Assembly: GCA_001510575.1 (NCBI GenBank)
Contig: LNGK01000002.1
Location: forward strand, 1,538,144 to 1,602,143
Origin: Knoxdaviesia capensis
Taxonomy: Eukaryota > Ascomycota > Sordariomycetes > Microascales > Gondwanamycetaceae
DNA length: 64,000 bases
Reading direction: 5' to 3'
The notes below the pieces were generated by a model. It worked only from the letters and a program-made list of their open reading frames with translations. It ran no database searches and was not told the DNA's origin. Both the position numbers and the translations under genes were made by a program. This document shows, piece after piece, positions 1 through 11,400 of this stretch (within the stretch, counting starts at the first letter, position 1; every line of letters begins with the position of its first letter).

Positions 1-3000
1 GCTCAGGGGTGTCCACCACCGGTTCGGCAACGGTCTCAGCCTCGGGCTCATCGGCAGCCTTGACAACCTCAGAAGCCTCCACCTCAGAGGCGGCCTCCTC
101 GCTGACAGTCTCAGCGACAGGCTCGGGGACGACTTCGGTAGGTTCAGCAACAGCCTCAACCACGGGTTCGGCAGTTTCAATAGCAACCTCCTCGGTGGCA
201 GCCTCCGCAACTTCAGGCACTGACTCTGGAACAGCCTCCACTACCGGATCAGTAGCAACGTCGGCCTCAGCTTCAGGCTCCGTAGCGGCTTCGACAGCCT
301 CGACAACGGGCTCAGAAACCACGGTAGGCTCAGCCACCTCAGGGACAGCCTCAGTAGTGCGTTCAGCAATTGGCTCAGCCAGTTCCTCGGAAACCGGTTC
401 AGGAACAGCCTCAACAGTCGGCTCGGTAGTAGCGTCGGCCTTAGCTTCAGGCTCCGTAGCGGCTTCGACAGCCTCGACAACGGGCTCAGAAACCACGGTA
501 GGCTCGGCCACCTCAGGGACAGCCTCAGTAGGGGGTTCAGCAATCGGCTCAGTCACTTCCTCGGAACCTGGCTCAGGAACAGCCTCAACAGTCGGCTCGG
601 GTTCCTCGGCGGGAGCCTCCACCACGGGTTCTTCGACCGGAGCAGCGGCCTCAGTAATCTTAGACTCGGCTAGAGTAGGCTCGGTAGCAGGCTCGGAAAC
701 TAGCTCAGGAATAGCCTCAATAGTCGGCTCAGGTTCCTCCGCGGGAGCCTCTACCACGGGCTCTTCGACCGAAGCAGCGGCCTCAGGCTCGGCCGGAGTG
801 GGTTCGGCAGCAGGCTCGGAAACCGGCTCAGGAACAGCCTCAGTAGTGGGTTCAGCAATCGGCTCAGTCACTTCCTCGGAACCTGGCTCAGGAACAGCCT
901 CAACAGTCGGCTCGGGTTCCTCCGCGGGAGCCTCCACCACGGGTTCTTCGACCGGAGCAGCGGCCTCAGTGATCTCAGGCTCGGCCGGAGTGGGTTCGAC
1001 AGCAGGCTCGGAAACCGGCTCGGGAATAGCCTCAATAGTCGGTTTAGGTTCCTCGGCGAGAGCCTCCACCATGGGTTCTTCGAACGGAGCAGCGGCTTCA
1101 GTGACCTCAGGCTCGGCCGGAGTGGGTTCGGTAGCAGGCTCGGAAACCGCCTCAAGAACAGCCTCAACAGTCGGCCCAGGTTCCTCGGCGAGAGCCTCCT
1201 CCACGGGTTCTTCGACCGGAGCAGCGGCCTCAGTGACCTCAGGCTCGGCCGGAGTGGGTTCGGTAACAGGCTCGGAAACCGGATCAGGAACAGCCCCAGT
1301 AGTGGGTTCAGCAATCGGCCCAGTCACTTCATCGGAAACCGGCTCAAGAATAGCCTCAACAGTCGGCTCGGGTTCCTCGGCGGGAGCCTCCACTACGGGT
1401 TCTTCGACCGAAGCAGCGGCTTCAGTGACCTCAGGCTCGGCCGGAGTGGGTTCGGCAACAGGCTCGGCCACAGGCTCCATCATAGGTTCCGCGGCAGCTT
1501 CAACAACTGGCTCGGAGACGGGTTCAGGGATAGCCTCAGTAGCAAGCTCCGCAGCGGGTTCAACTGGAGCCTCGAGGGTGGTCTCAGCGATTGGCTCCGG
1601 AGCAGCTTCAACAGTAGGCTCAGGAATAGCCTCGGTCACCTCCTCAACCGGTGCCGGGGTTTCGGTAACGGCTTCAGGCTCAGGCACGGCGGGAGCTTCG
1701 ACGACAGGTTCCGGAGCAGCCTCAACAGCAGCCGGCTCAGGGGCAGGCTCCTCTTCAGCAACGATGCTCTTCTCAACGACAGCAACCTCGGGCTCCTCTT
1801 CCTTGACAGGCTCAGAAACCGGCTCGGCGGCTTCGACCGCAACCTCTTCGGTGGGTGCGGCCACAGCCTCGGCAACCGGCTCGACTTCGGCAGGAATAAC
1901 CTCCGCGGCGGGTTCTTCCACCAGCTTCACGTCCTCGGCCGGAGCTTCGATAGTCGGCTCGGGCTCGGCAACCTCAACAGCGGCGGGAGCCTCGGTGATG
2001 GCTTCAGCGGGAGCCTCAGTAACAGACTCAGTCTCAGCAGGGGTAGTTTCAACGGTCGGCTCTTCGGCAACAGCTGCTTCCACAGGTATAGCCTCAGTGG
2101 CTTCGGCAGCCTCAACCGCCTCAGCTTCGGGAGTAACCTCAGGAGCCACTTCGGGAGTTACCTCCTCAGCGGCCGCGGCTTCGACAACGGGCTCGGCCAC
2201 CGGCTCCTTGATCGTAGGCTCTTCAGAATCAGCAACCACAGCAGCAGCACTGACAGTAGTAGCAGCAACAGCAGCGGCAGCCAAGACCTCAGCAGGAATT
2301 TCGGGAGTCTCCTCGGTAGTAGTTGGCTCGGCAACGACAGGCTCGGTAGTCACGGGAGCCTCAGTAGTCTCAGCAGGTGTCTCGACAGGCTCGGGAACGG
2401 GTTCGGTAGCTTCCACCGGTACTTCCGGAGAAGCTTCGATAATCTCTTTGTCAGGCTCGGCCTCGACGACTGGCTCGGTGACGGCAGGCTCTTCAACCGC
2501 GGGCTCAGAGACAGTAACCGGCTCGACGGGCTCGGCGGTCTCGGCGATGGTTTCGGTCTCCTCGGTGGGAGCTGCGGTTTCTTCAACCTGGGAGGAAACA
2601 CCAGGAACTTCGACGATAGGTTCAGCCTCGGTGGAAACAGCGGTGGCCTCTTCAATGACCGAATCGGGCTCGGTGGGTTTCGCCTCAGAGGCGGTAGCGG
2701 CCGGGGCAGGAGTCTCCTCTTCAACAGGAGCAGGAACCTCGGTCTCAGCCTCAGGAGCAGTCACGGGCTCTTCAACCGGCTTAGCAGTCTCAGTCTCAGC
2801 GGGGGCCTCGGTAGGAGTAGCCTCCTCGACGGCCACAGTCTCTTCAACAAGAGCAGTCTCGGGCTCCTCAACCGCCTTAGCAGTCTCGGGCTCGGCGGGG
2901 GCTTCGGTAGGAGTAGCCTCCTCGACGATCACAGTCTCTTCAACAGAAGCCGGAACCTCGGCCTCAACCTCAGGAGCAGTCTCGGGCTCCTCAACCGCCT

Positions 3001-6000
3001 TAGCAGTCTCGGGCTCAGCGGGGGCCTCACCAGAAGTAGCCTCAAAAACGACCGCAGTCTCTTCAACAACCTCTGCCGGAACTTCTGTGGGGACTGGTAA
3101 AAAAGTTAGTATATTGAGAGCAACGGGGGGTCTGTACAAAATAAACTGACCTTCGGTAGCAGCAACCACAGGCTCAACTTCAGGTTCAACAGCAGGGACG
3201 GCCTCAGCTTCGACCGGGGCTACGTCAATCGGTTAGTAACGATAGATCAAGTTTAGATAGTAACTTATAGACAACATACCTTCGACTTCGGCGGGACCTT
3301 CAGCTTCAGCAGGGGCAGCCTCAGGGACGTCGGCAACAACAGCGGGAGTCACTTCCGGCTCTTCGGTGGCAGCCTCAACAGGCTCAGCAACCACGGCTGG
3401 CGTCTCGGCCTCGGGCTCGGCAGCGGGCTCTTCCACAGCGGCAGGAGCCTCAACAACCTCCTCCGGTTCGGGGATCGCCTCAGACACAATAGCCGCGGCT
3501 TCCACCGGGGCAGCTTCGGCGACAGTCTCGACGAGAGGCTCAGAAGCAGCGGCGACAGGTTCCTCGGTAGCAGCCGCAGTGGCCTCGACAGCCGGAGCCT
3601 CGACAGACTCAGGAACCTCAGCAACGACTTCCGGCTCCTCCTTCACCGCCTCCTCAACAACAGGCTCCTCAACAGCAGGAGCCGGGGTATCTTCAGCAAC
3701 AACAGCAGTGTCCTCCTCTTTCACAGCGACTAATGGTACAGACTCTTCAACAACAGGGGAATCATCAACAATCATCTCCTTCGCAGTCTCCTCGGACACA
3801 CCATCGGTCTGCACCACGGCTTCCGGCTCACCGACTCCAGCAGCAGAAACATCGAGTCCTGTAGGCTCCTCGGTCTCTTCCGCCACAACAACAGCAGCAG
3901 CCTCAGCGGCAACAGGCACCTCTGCTTCTTCACTTACCACCTCCGCGGACTCCTCGCCAACAACCGCAGTAGCAGTATCCTCCGCCGCGCCAGATGGACT
4001 CGAATTGGATTCTCCCGGTTCTTGCACAGTGGGGGTGATGGTCTCGGACGATTCAGGGTCGGGGGAGGGGCTCTCACCTATACGGGCAGTCTTTGCTGGC
4101 TTCTTCGCCTTGGGCTTCGCCTCTGCCACGGGCTCGCCCGCCTCTTCGCTGTCGCCGCTGGCAACTGCCGCGGCAACGGCCACTCCGGCAGCGGCGGCCG
4201 CAGCCGCAGCTGCAACCTCCGGGGTGATCTCCGTTTCGGTCGCCTCTTCCTCCACGGGCTCCAGGCTACGGGAAGCGGGAGTCTCCTCGGGAGCTTCGGG
4301 TGCCGCTTCAACTTCGGGAGCAGCATCCACAACGGGCTCCTTGTCGGTGGTTTCCGCCGGGGCTTCGACTTCGGGTTCGGGGGCTGATTCAGGCTCAGCG
4401 GGAACCTCCTTCTCAGCTTCGACCTCAGCCTCAACCGGGGCGGGGACAGCTTCCTCAACCGGCTCGGGCTCCGCGACCGCCTCGGCGGGTGCAGCCTCGG
4501 CGGGCTCGGCAGCTGGCTCAGGGGTCGCCGGCTCAGGAGCGGCGGGCTCTTCGGGAGCAATCTCCTCCTTAACGGCTTCCTCAATAGGAGAAGGCTCAGG
4601 AACAGGCTCGACAGCCGGGGTCTCTTCAACAGGAGCAACCTCCTCGACCGGAGTCGGTTCAGCAGGCTCCTCCTTAGCGACTTCAACACCCGGTTCCACT
4701 GCGGCCGGAGCAGCCTCCTCCACAACCTCAGCCGGAGCTTCGACGGTGGGTTCGGCAGCAGCGGGCTCCTCAGCAGGGGCCGCGGGGGCCTCAACCTCGG
4801 GCTCCGCATCCTTCTCCGGCTCGGGCGCTGAAACGTCGTCGACCGGTGCAGGGGCGGCAACTTCTCCAACGACAGCAGCCGGCTCCTCAACAGCAGGGGC
4901 CTCGGGTTCCGTGGCGACTTCAGCCTCTTTCTCAACCGGCTCTTCAACAGCAGGAGCAGATTCAGGTTCAGCAACGGCTTCAACAGTCTCGGGAACCTCG
5001 GGAGTGGCCTCAGCAGTTGGAGCTTCCTCAACCGGGGCAGCCTCCTCAGCAACGGGCTCAGCAGCAGGCACGACTTCAGCCGGCTTCTCCTCGACAGCCT
5101 CAGGGGCCGGCTCCGGAGCATCTTCGACAGCGGCAACTGTGGGTTCAGCAGCAACAGCTTCAGGCTCAGGCGCCGGGGTCTCTTCAGCAACAGCAGGAGC
5201 AGCCTCGGGTTCCGGAACAGCGGCTTCCTCAACCACCGGCTCAGCAACGGGCTCGGCAGCCGGTTCAGCAGGCGCAGTCTCGGCAGGCGCAGTCTCGGCA
5301 ACAGGCTCGGGAACCTCCTCAACCGGTGCCGGGGTTTCGGCAACAGCCTCGGGTTCCGGAGAAGGCTCAGTCGGCGCAACCTCGGGTTCGGGCTCAGCCG
5401 CAGCAGGGGCCTCAGGAGCAGCTTCCTCAGCCTCGGGCTCAGCGACGGGTTCGGGAACCTCGGCGGGAGCAGCTTCAGATTCGGGGGCGGCTTCCTCGGT
5501 CTTGACAGGCTCAGCCGGCTCAGCAGCTGGCTCAGGGGTAGGCTCAACGGCAGCCTCAGTAGCGGGCTCCGCAACGGGCTCGGGAGCAGCCTCGGTCACC
5601 GGCTCAGCCACAGGCTCAGGGACGGCCTCAACAGCAGCTTCAGGCTCAGCGGGAGCAGCATCAGCCACAGGCTCGGCAGGCTCGGCGGCGGGCTCCGGGA
5701 CGACCTCGGGTTCAGCGGCCGGAGCGGCAACTTCTTCCGCGGGCGTCTCAGACTCGGTAGCTTCCGGAGCAGCGGCCTCCTCGACAACCTCGGCGGCAGG
5801 CGCAGCAGGTTCGGCAGCGACCTCCTCAGCAGGAGCAACAGGCTCAGCAACGGCGGGCTCCTCAACCACGGGGGTTTCGGGCTCAGCAGGCTTGACCTCT
5901 TCAGCGACAACCTCGACCTCCGGCTCAGCGGGCGTCACGGCTTCTTCGGTCGCCTCAGGGACAACAGCATCAGCCTCGACAGCCTTCTCCTCGACAACAG

Positions 6001-8403
6001 CCGCCTCGGACTCCCGGACCTTCTCAGCAACGGAGGCTTCAGGTTCGGCAACACGTTCCTCAGCCGCAGCAGGAGCAGCAGCTTCGGGCTCGGCAGCCTT
6101 GTCCTCAACCACAGGCACTTCAGGCTCGGCGGGAGCTTCGGGTTCAGTCGGGGCCGGGACCTCGGGCTCGGCGGCAGGCGTCTCCTCGACTGCCGGGACT
6201 TCGGCCGCAGCCGGCTCCTCGTCGGCAGCGGGAACGACAACCTCAGGCTCTGCGGCGGGGGTCTCCTCGGCCACGGGGGCTTCGGCGACAGCCTCGACAA
6301 CAGGTTCGGCTTCCACGGGGGTCTCGTCAGCGGCGGGGTGAGCGACTTCGGGTTCGGCAGACGGCGCCTCCTCAACGGCAGGAGTCTCGGGTTCGGGGGC
6401 CTTCTCCTCAACCGGAGCAGGGGCAGCCTCCTCGGGCGCGGCGACCTCGGGTTCCGTAGCGGGAGTCTCCTCGGCGACCGGGGCTTCGGCAGCCGGAGTT
6501 TCTTCCACAACGGGGGCAGTCTCGGCAGGCGCAGCGACCTCAGATTCGGGCTCGGTAGCGGCAGGAGCTTCAGGCACAGCTTCTTCAGCGACAGGCTGAG
6601 GCTCAGGCTCAGTAGCCGTCTTCTCAACAACGGGGACCTCGGGCTCCGTAGCTTCGGGGACGACAGGCGCTTCCTCGACAGCAGGCGCTTCCGGCTCGGC
6701 AGGAGTCTCCTCGACAAATTCCGGGGCAGCCAATTCGGCCTCGGCCACGGGTTCAGGCTCGGCAGACTTCTCCTCAACGACGGGGGCAGTCGGCTCAGGC
6801 TCGGCGGGCGCCTCCTCGGCAGCAGCAGCGGGTTCGGGGACGGCAACGGGCTCCTCGGCCACGGGGGCCTCGGGTTCCGCGGCGGCCTCGACTTCCGCGG
6901 CGGCCTCGACCTTCTCAGCAGCAGCTTCGGGTGCGGCGGTCTCCTCGGCGGGGGCGGCTTCGGGGGCAGGAGCGGCCTCAGCGGCCTCAGCGGCTTCAAC
7001 AGTAGGTTCGGGGGTCTCGACAGTCGGCTCGGCAGCCGGCTCGACGGGGGCAGCCTCGGTAGGCTCGGCAACAGCAGGTTCAGCCTCAGCGGGCGCTTCA
7101 ACGGCAGCCTCAGCAGGCTCAGGGGCAGCAGGCTCAGCAGCAGCTTCAACCACAGGCTCGGCTGGCGTCTCAACGACCTCGGGGACAGCCTCCTCCTTCA
7201 CAGCCTCGGGTTCCGGGGCAGCTTCAAGAGGGGCTTCGGGGGCCTCGACGACCGGCTCAGTCTCGGGCTCGGCAGCGGCGGCGACTTCTTCAGCAACGGG
7301 CTCCGCAGCCGGCTCAGCCTCGGCAACCGGGGCGGGCTCGCTCTGCTCAGCCGCGTCCACTGGCGTTTCAGCAACAGTGGGCGCAGCCTCGCTCGGCGGC
7401 TCGGCCGGGGCCGGGGCCTCCTCGGGCGGAGGCGTCACAGGCGTCTCGTCGTCCGCCACGGCGACGACAGTAGCAGCGGCGGCACCGCCGGCAACGGCAG
7501 CGCCAGCAGCCAGAGACTTGTCGGAGACCGGCTCGAGTTCGGGCGGCGGCGACACGGGGGTCGATGCGGCCTTAGACGCTTTGCCCTTCTTCTTCTTGTT
7601 TTTCTTGCTCGACTTGGACGTTGCCGCCGGGGTCTCTTCGACGACCGGCTCTGGTGCGGCGGGCTCCTCGACAGGGGGCTCCGGCTCAGGTGGGGTGGGC
7701 TCAACAACCGGCGGGGGCGGCGGGGGCGGGGCGGGCTCTTCAGCGACGGGTTCCGGGGCGGCGGCGGCGGCAGCAGCACCCTTCTTGTTCTTCTTCTTCT
7801 TCTTGTTCTTCTTGCTGGCGGTTTGCGCACCCCACTCGTCGTCTTCCGCTACAGCAGCAGTGGAGACGTCCTCTTTCGAGTCAACCGGCTTTTCGGCCCC
7901 ATTAATTTCGCCAGAGGCACCTTGGAGGATGGTGATGTTAGTAGGTGGGTTAGGGTTGTTGGTGGAGTTAGGGTTTGTGTTTTGGGGCTATAATTTTCAA
8001 AATGGGCAGCAAAATGGAGAGGAAAACGCGTGAAACAGGTTGGTTTGAAGAGAATGTTCGACGGGAAAAGAAACAAGGGCACGGGAATGATGTGAAGGAA
8101 AGGGGAGACTTGTGGCAAGTAAAAACGAGGCGACTGTGCGAAACACACGATACAGATGCCACCGTTGGGTTCGACTTATACACACAACCTCCAACAGTGA
8201 TGATGCTTATGAACGGCGAGGACGGGAGATGGTGTGGAGGACTTACTCGGATCTTGGGCAGCAGCAGCGGCGGCCGCGGCAGCAGCCTCGTCCTCTTCAT
8301 CGCCGTAGTAGGCGACTTTCGAGTAGTCGGCGGTTTGAACCTGGATGGTGTCCATGTTGGATCGTACTGGACAGTACTCAACATGCACGTCTTGCGAGCT
8401 CAT
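1..8403 (-). CDS. Giant Ala/Glu/Pro-rich low-complexity protein (partial, 3' end outside window)
   Basis: Read on the minus strand from an ATG at 8403. Exon 1 is 8247-8403, followed by a 326-bp intron (7921-8246, donor GTAAGT), exon 2 at 3280-7920, a 60-bp intron (3220-3279, donor GTATGT), exon 3 at 3151-3219, a 66-bp intron (3085-3150, donor GTCAGT) and exon 4 at 1-3084. All junctions keep one frame and no stop occurs before the left edge, so at least about 2,650 residues are encoded. The first ~52 residues are ordinary sequence (start MSSQDVHVEY) ending in an Ala run. Next come two Lys-rich patches (KKNKKKKK type) flanking a Pro/Glu segment, then about 2,500 residues of acidic E/A/P/V repeats. 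One Ala-rich, mildly hydrophobic stretch and a basic KPKAKKPAK patch lie near 4100-4210. No catalytic domain is visible. It is probably disordered, perhaps a scaffold or tether. I do not recognise the family. The 3' acceptor of the 326-bp intron is the least certain junction. Confidence 0.75.
240..1500 (-). repeat. In-frame tandem repeats within the giant gene, 132-bp basic unit
   Basis: The plus-strand word GGGAGCCTC (or GAGAGCCTC) followed by CACGGGTTCTTCGAC recurs at about 611, 743, 926, 1058, 1190 and 1382. Spacings are 132, 183, 132, 132 and 192 bp, so the unit is 132 bp (44 codons), with 51- or 60-bp in-frame insertions in two copies. A second family (GCTTCAGGCTCCGTAGC) repeats at 270 and 444, spacing 174 bp. 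All spacings are multiples of three. Copies are nearly identical at DNA level, so expansion or homogenisation looks recent. Confidence 0.85.
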
Positions 8404-11400
8404 GGCCGGCAACAGTGTGTGAGTGTGTGTATGAATATGGGAGGGAGAGAGTGGGTGGTGTAGTTACAGGATTCGGGTGTGGTTTAAGTGTCTGTGCAAA
8501 CGAGAAGCCGTGATTCGTCGTTGCAGGGGATGTTCTCTCTCTCTCTTTTTCAGATCAAGGTCTCTGAGTTTCGTACAGTTCCGTCTCTCACGATATTTCT
8601 CTCTCTGTAGGTTTTTTTTGGTGGTGTTTCTCCGTTTTCGTGGGATGATAGGGTCACAGCAAGGTGGGCTAATACACAATAACAGCAAATGGGACTGGTG
8701 AAGGGGGGTTTTGGAGGGGCGTATGGCAAGTTCTTGGAGGGGGACAGAGGGCAGCAAGGGAATCAGTACAGAATGGGGGGGAGGCAGAGGGTTGGCAGTA
8801 ACAGATGGTGGAATGGAGTCTCGATATGCAGAAGAGAGCCTATGGGAAGAGGCTTTCAGAACTATCGTGACCGTGGGGGAAATGCAGGAGATCAGATTGG
8901 AAGGGGGACTGGTATAAACAAACACGTCTGTCGAGATATGAAGAAGAATATTAGGAAATGGGAAGGGGAGAGATGTGAAAATGACGAACAGAGGAACTGG
9001 CAAGGAAAAATCAGAAAACCAAATGCGATGCAGGAAACAAGGGAAGCAGACAAACAAGCAGAAAGACGCTGAGACCCAAGAAGAAGAAACAGCGAGAAGA
9101 AATGAAACGGCAAGGAAGACCAGCAATGAGGCTATTCGCTAAACAGACAGAGCACAAAGCAAAGCAGGAAGCAAGAAACCGGAAATGGATATCAGAGTTG
9201 GCACAAGTTCAGGGTAGATGGAATGTGGGGAGAAGAACGATGAGGCAAGAGAGCAAGAAGAAAGCAAAGTGATCATGAAAAAGGGTCCTTTTCGTGATTC
9301 GTGAATGATTCGTCGTATCCGTGCCCTCGTGTAAGCTGTCTCTCAGACTGTCTTTCCTGCTCTATTCTCTCAGAGGACAGAGGAATACAGAGAAAAGCAA
9401 AGAAGGAGAAAGGGGTGGGTGATTCGTGAGATTCCGTTACGTCGTTTGCAGCAAGTTTGGAGAGGGGGAGGGGGGTGTGTGCATTCACAATGAACAACAG
9501 CAAAGTTGAGGGTTGGAAATAGGGAATATTCGGTGATGGCGTTTGCAAAGAACAACAGAATATGCGTGTTCAAGTGGGACTGGCCCAGCAGGTGGATGAG
9601 AGGCGTAAACCGGAATATAAAGAGGAGGAAGAAGCGGTGGGGGAGGAGAGACGAAAAGATGAGGAGGAGGAGGGGGGGAGATATTGAGATATCAGATAGG
9701 CAGACCTATGAGAAGAAGAGAAGAAGAAGAAGAGAGGAGAGAGAGGAGGAGAGAGAGGAAGAAAGAAAGAAGGTGTATGAGACACACAGCGGCTACGAGA
9801 GAGAGAGGAAGGAAGTGTATGGAGAACCACAGCCAGGCCGAGAAAAAAAATAAAAATTAAAAATTAAATACAAATACAAAAGAGAGCCCTGGTGATAGAT
9901 TGACGAAACAAATGGAGCAGAAGACAACGGCAGCAGCCAGGGTTACAGATCTCTCCTCTATTTGGCTGTTCCCCCCCACGTTTAGCGAATACTCGCACAA
10001 TGTACCTATACGCCGGCTACACCGCAGCAGAGAAAGAGAGATACAGACACAGTACACACTGCCTCGAAGATGGCGGGTTCTACAGCATGCCAACGGACCT
10101 CCTCGTGGCCTGGGACATATGCCCGTCGAGAGAGACGAGAGAAGAGCGAGAGAAGAGAGAGAGAAAACTCGGGAACCTTGGGCACAACCGCGGGAATCTA
10201 ACGTGTGGGAATCATTTATTCCTCATGTTTTTATCTCGTTCTATATCACCCACTTGGCTGGCCTATATCTCGGAGTTTTTATATGACGAGATTGTCTGGT
10301 GCTGGCACTGCTATAAGTGCGTTTTATATGTGTGTATTCGTCGGGAGAGTGGATTTGCTAAAGTCAATGCTATAGATGTGGCACTTATAATTATAAGAAA
10401 ACACACACACAGTTGATGAGTTGTACAATACAACACGCTCGATACCCACACTGTGGGAGAGGAAAGGCAAAGTCACTCGTAACCTTCGCAAACCCCCATA
10501 TAGCACACAGTACAGTGCATACAACCCTGGCCGCAGCATTGAATTTTTTGGTTCGGTTTTCCCTGTCTCTGCTGGCAAACGCCCCCAAGCCAGGGTTCGC
10601 AGAAAATGGAGCCGCTCTTCTTTACAGGCCCAGAGTCCAATCTTCAGAATGGGCGGACCACTCTCGGCGGTTGCATAAATGAAGAAGGGGGCGGAAGAGC
10701 AGACAGCAGAAGCCGGGATGAGGGCGTCTACGGGTATCAGACTGTGAGAGGCTTCCAGAGTTGATTCGGAGCTGCTACGGAGGACAGATGTGCGTACGGT
10801 ACGTATCAGGAGATGTATTGGCTGGTAAGGCATCACAAATCAGAAATCTGGGCGAGACACACACACACAGTGTCATGCCATGTCGAGAGAGCCGTTCCAT
10901 CTTCTCTTGACTCGAAGTGATCGGAGTGGCCCGCCACGCACACAGTCTTTGGGCACCAATATGTCGGGATGTATCACCTGGGGACAATTGTTCATGCACG
11001 ACGGATACTATGCCAGACGTGGAAAGTATTAGCCAGGCATACAGCAAACGCTGGCACTCTGGCTGGCAATGCATTGGGGTCCGACGAGAGAGATGCATCT
11101 CCAACCAGAGCACAAAATCGCTGGACTGGATTCCAGGCACACACACACACACACACGCATCCGAAAATCTCCAACAAGTGAAGCGGGAACAATTCTTTGC
11201 ACAACCCAACCCGCGAGCTACGGAACCCTGAAAGACATATAACCAGCGGCGCCTTCATTGGGCCACAATCCCCTCTCTCACTCTTGCTCTCCCAGCCACT
11301 CCCCGACTCTGTGTATACCTTGCACCACTCCATATATATTGCACAAACACCCGAGATTTCTCTCTCCTGACTGTTCAGTTCTCGCCTCTCGATTCATTTC

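Noticed and set aside
9..6341. Plus-strand open frames of 1046 and 991 codons rich in Ser, Ala, Gly and Thr
   Set aside because: They are exactly antisense to the giant Ala/Glu/Pro gene. Its codon choice leaves no stops on the other strand. The minus strand has consistent splice sites and a start; the plus frames have neither a signal peptide nor flanking exons.
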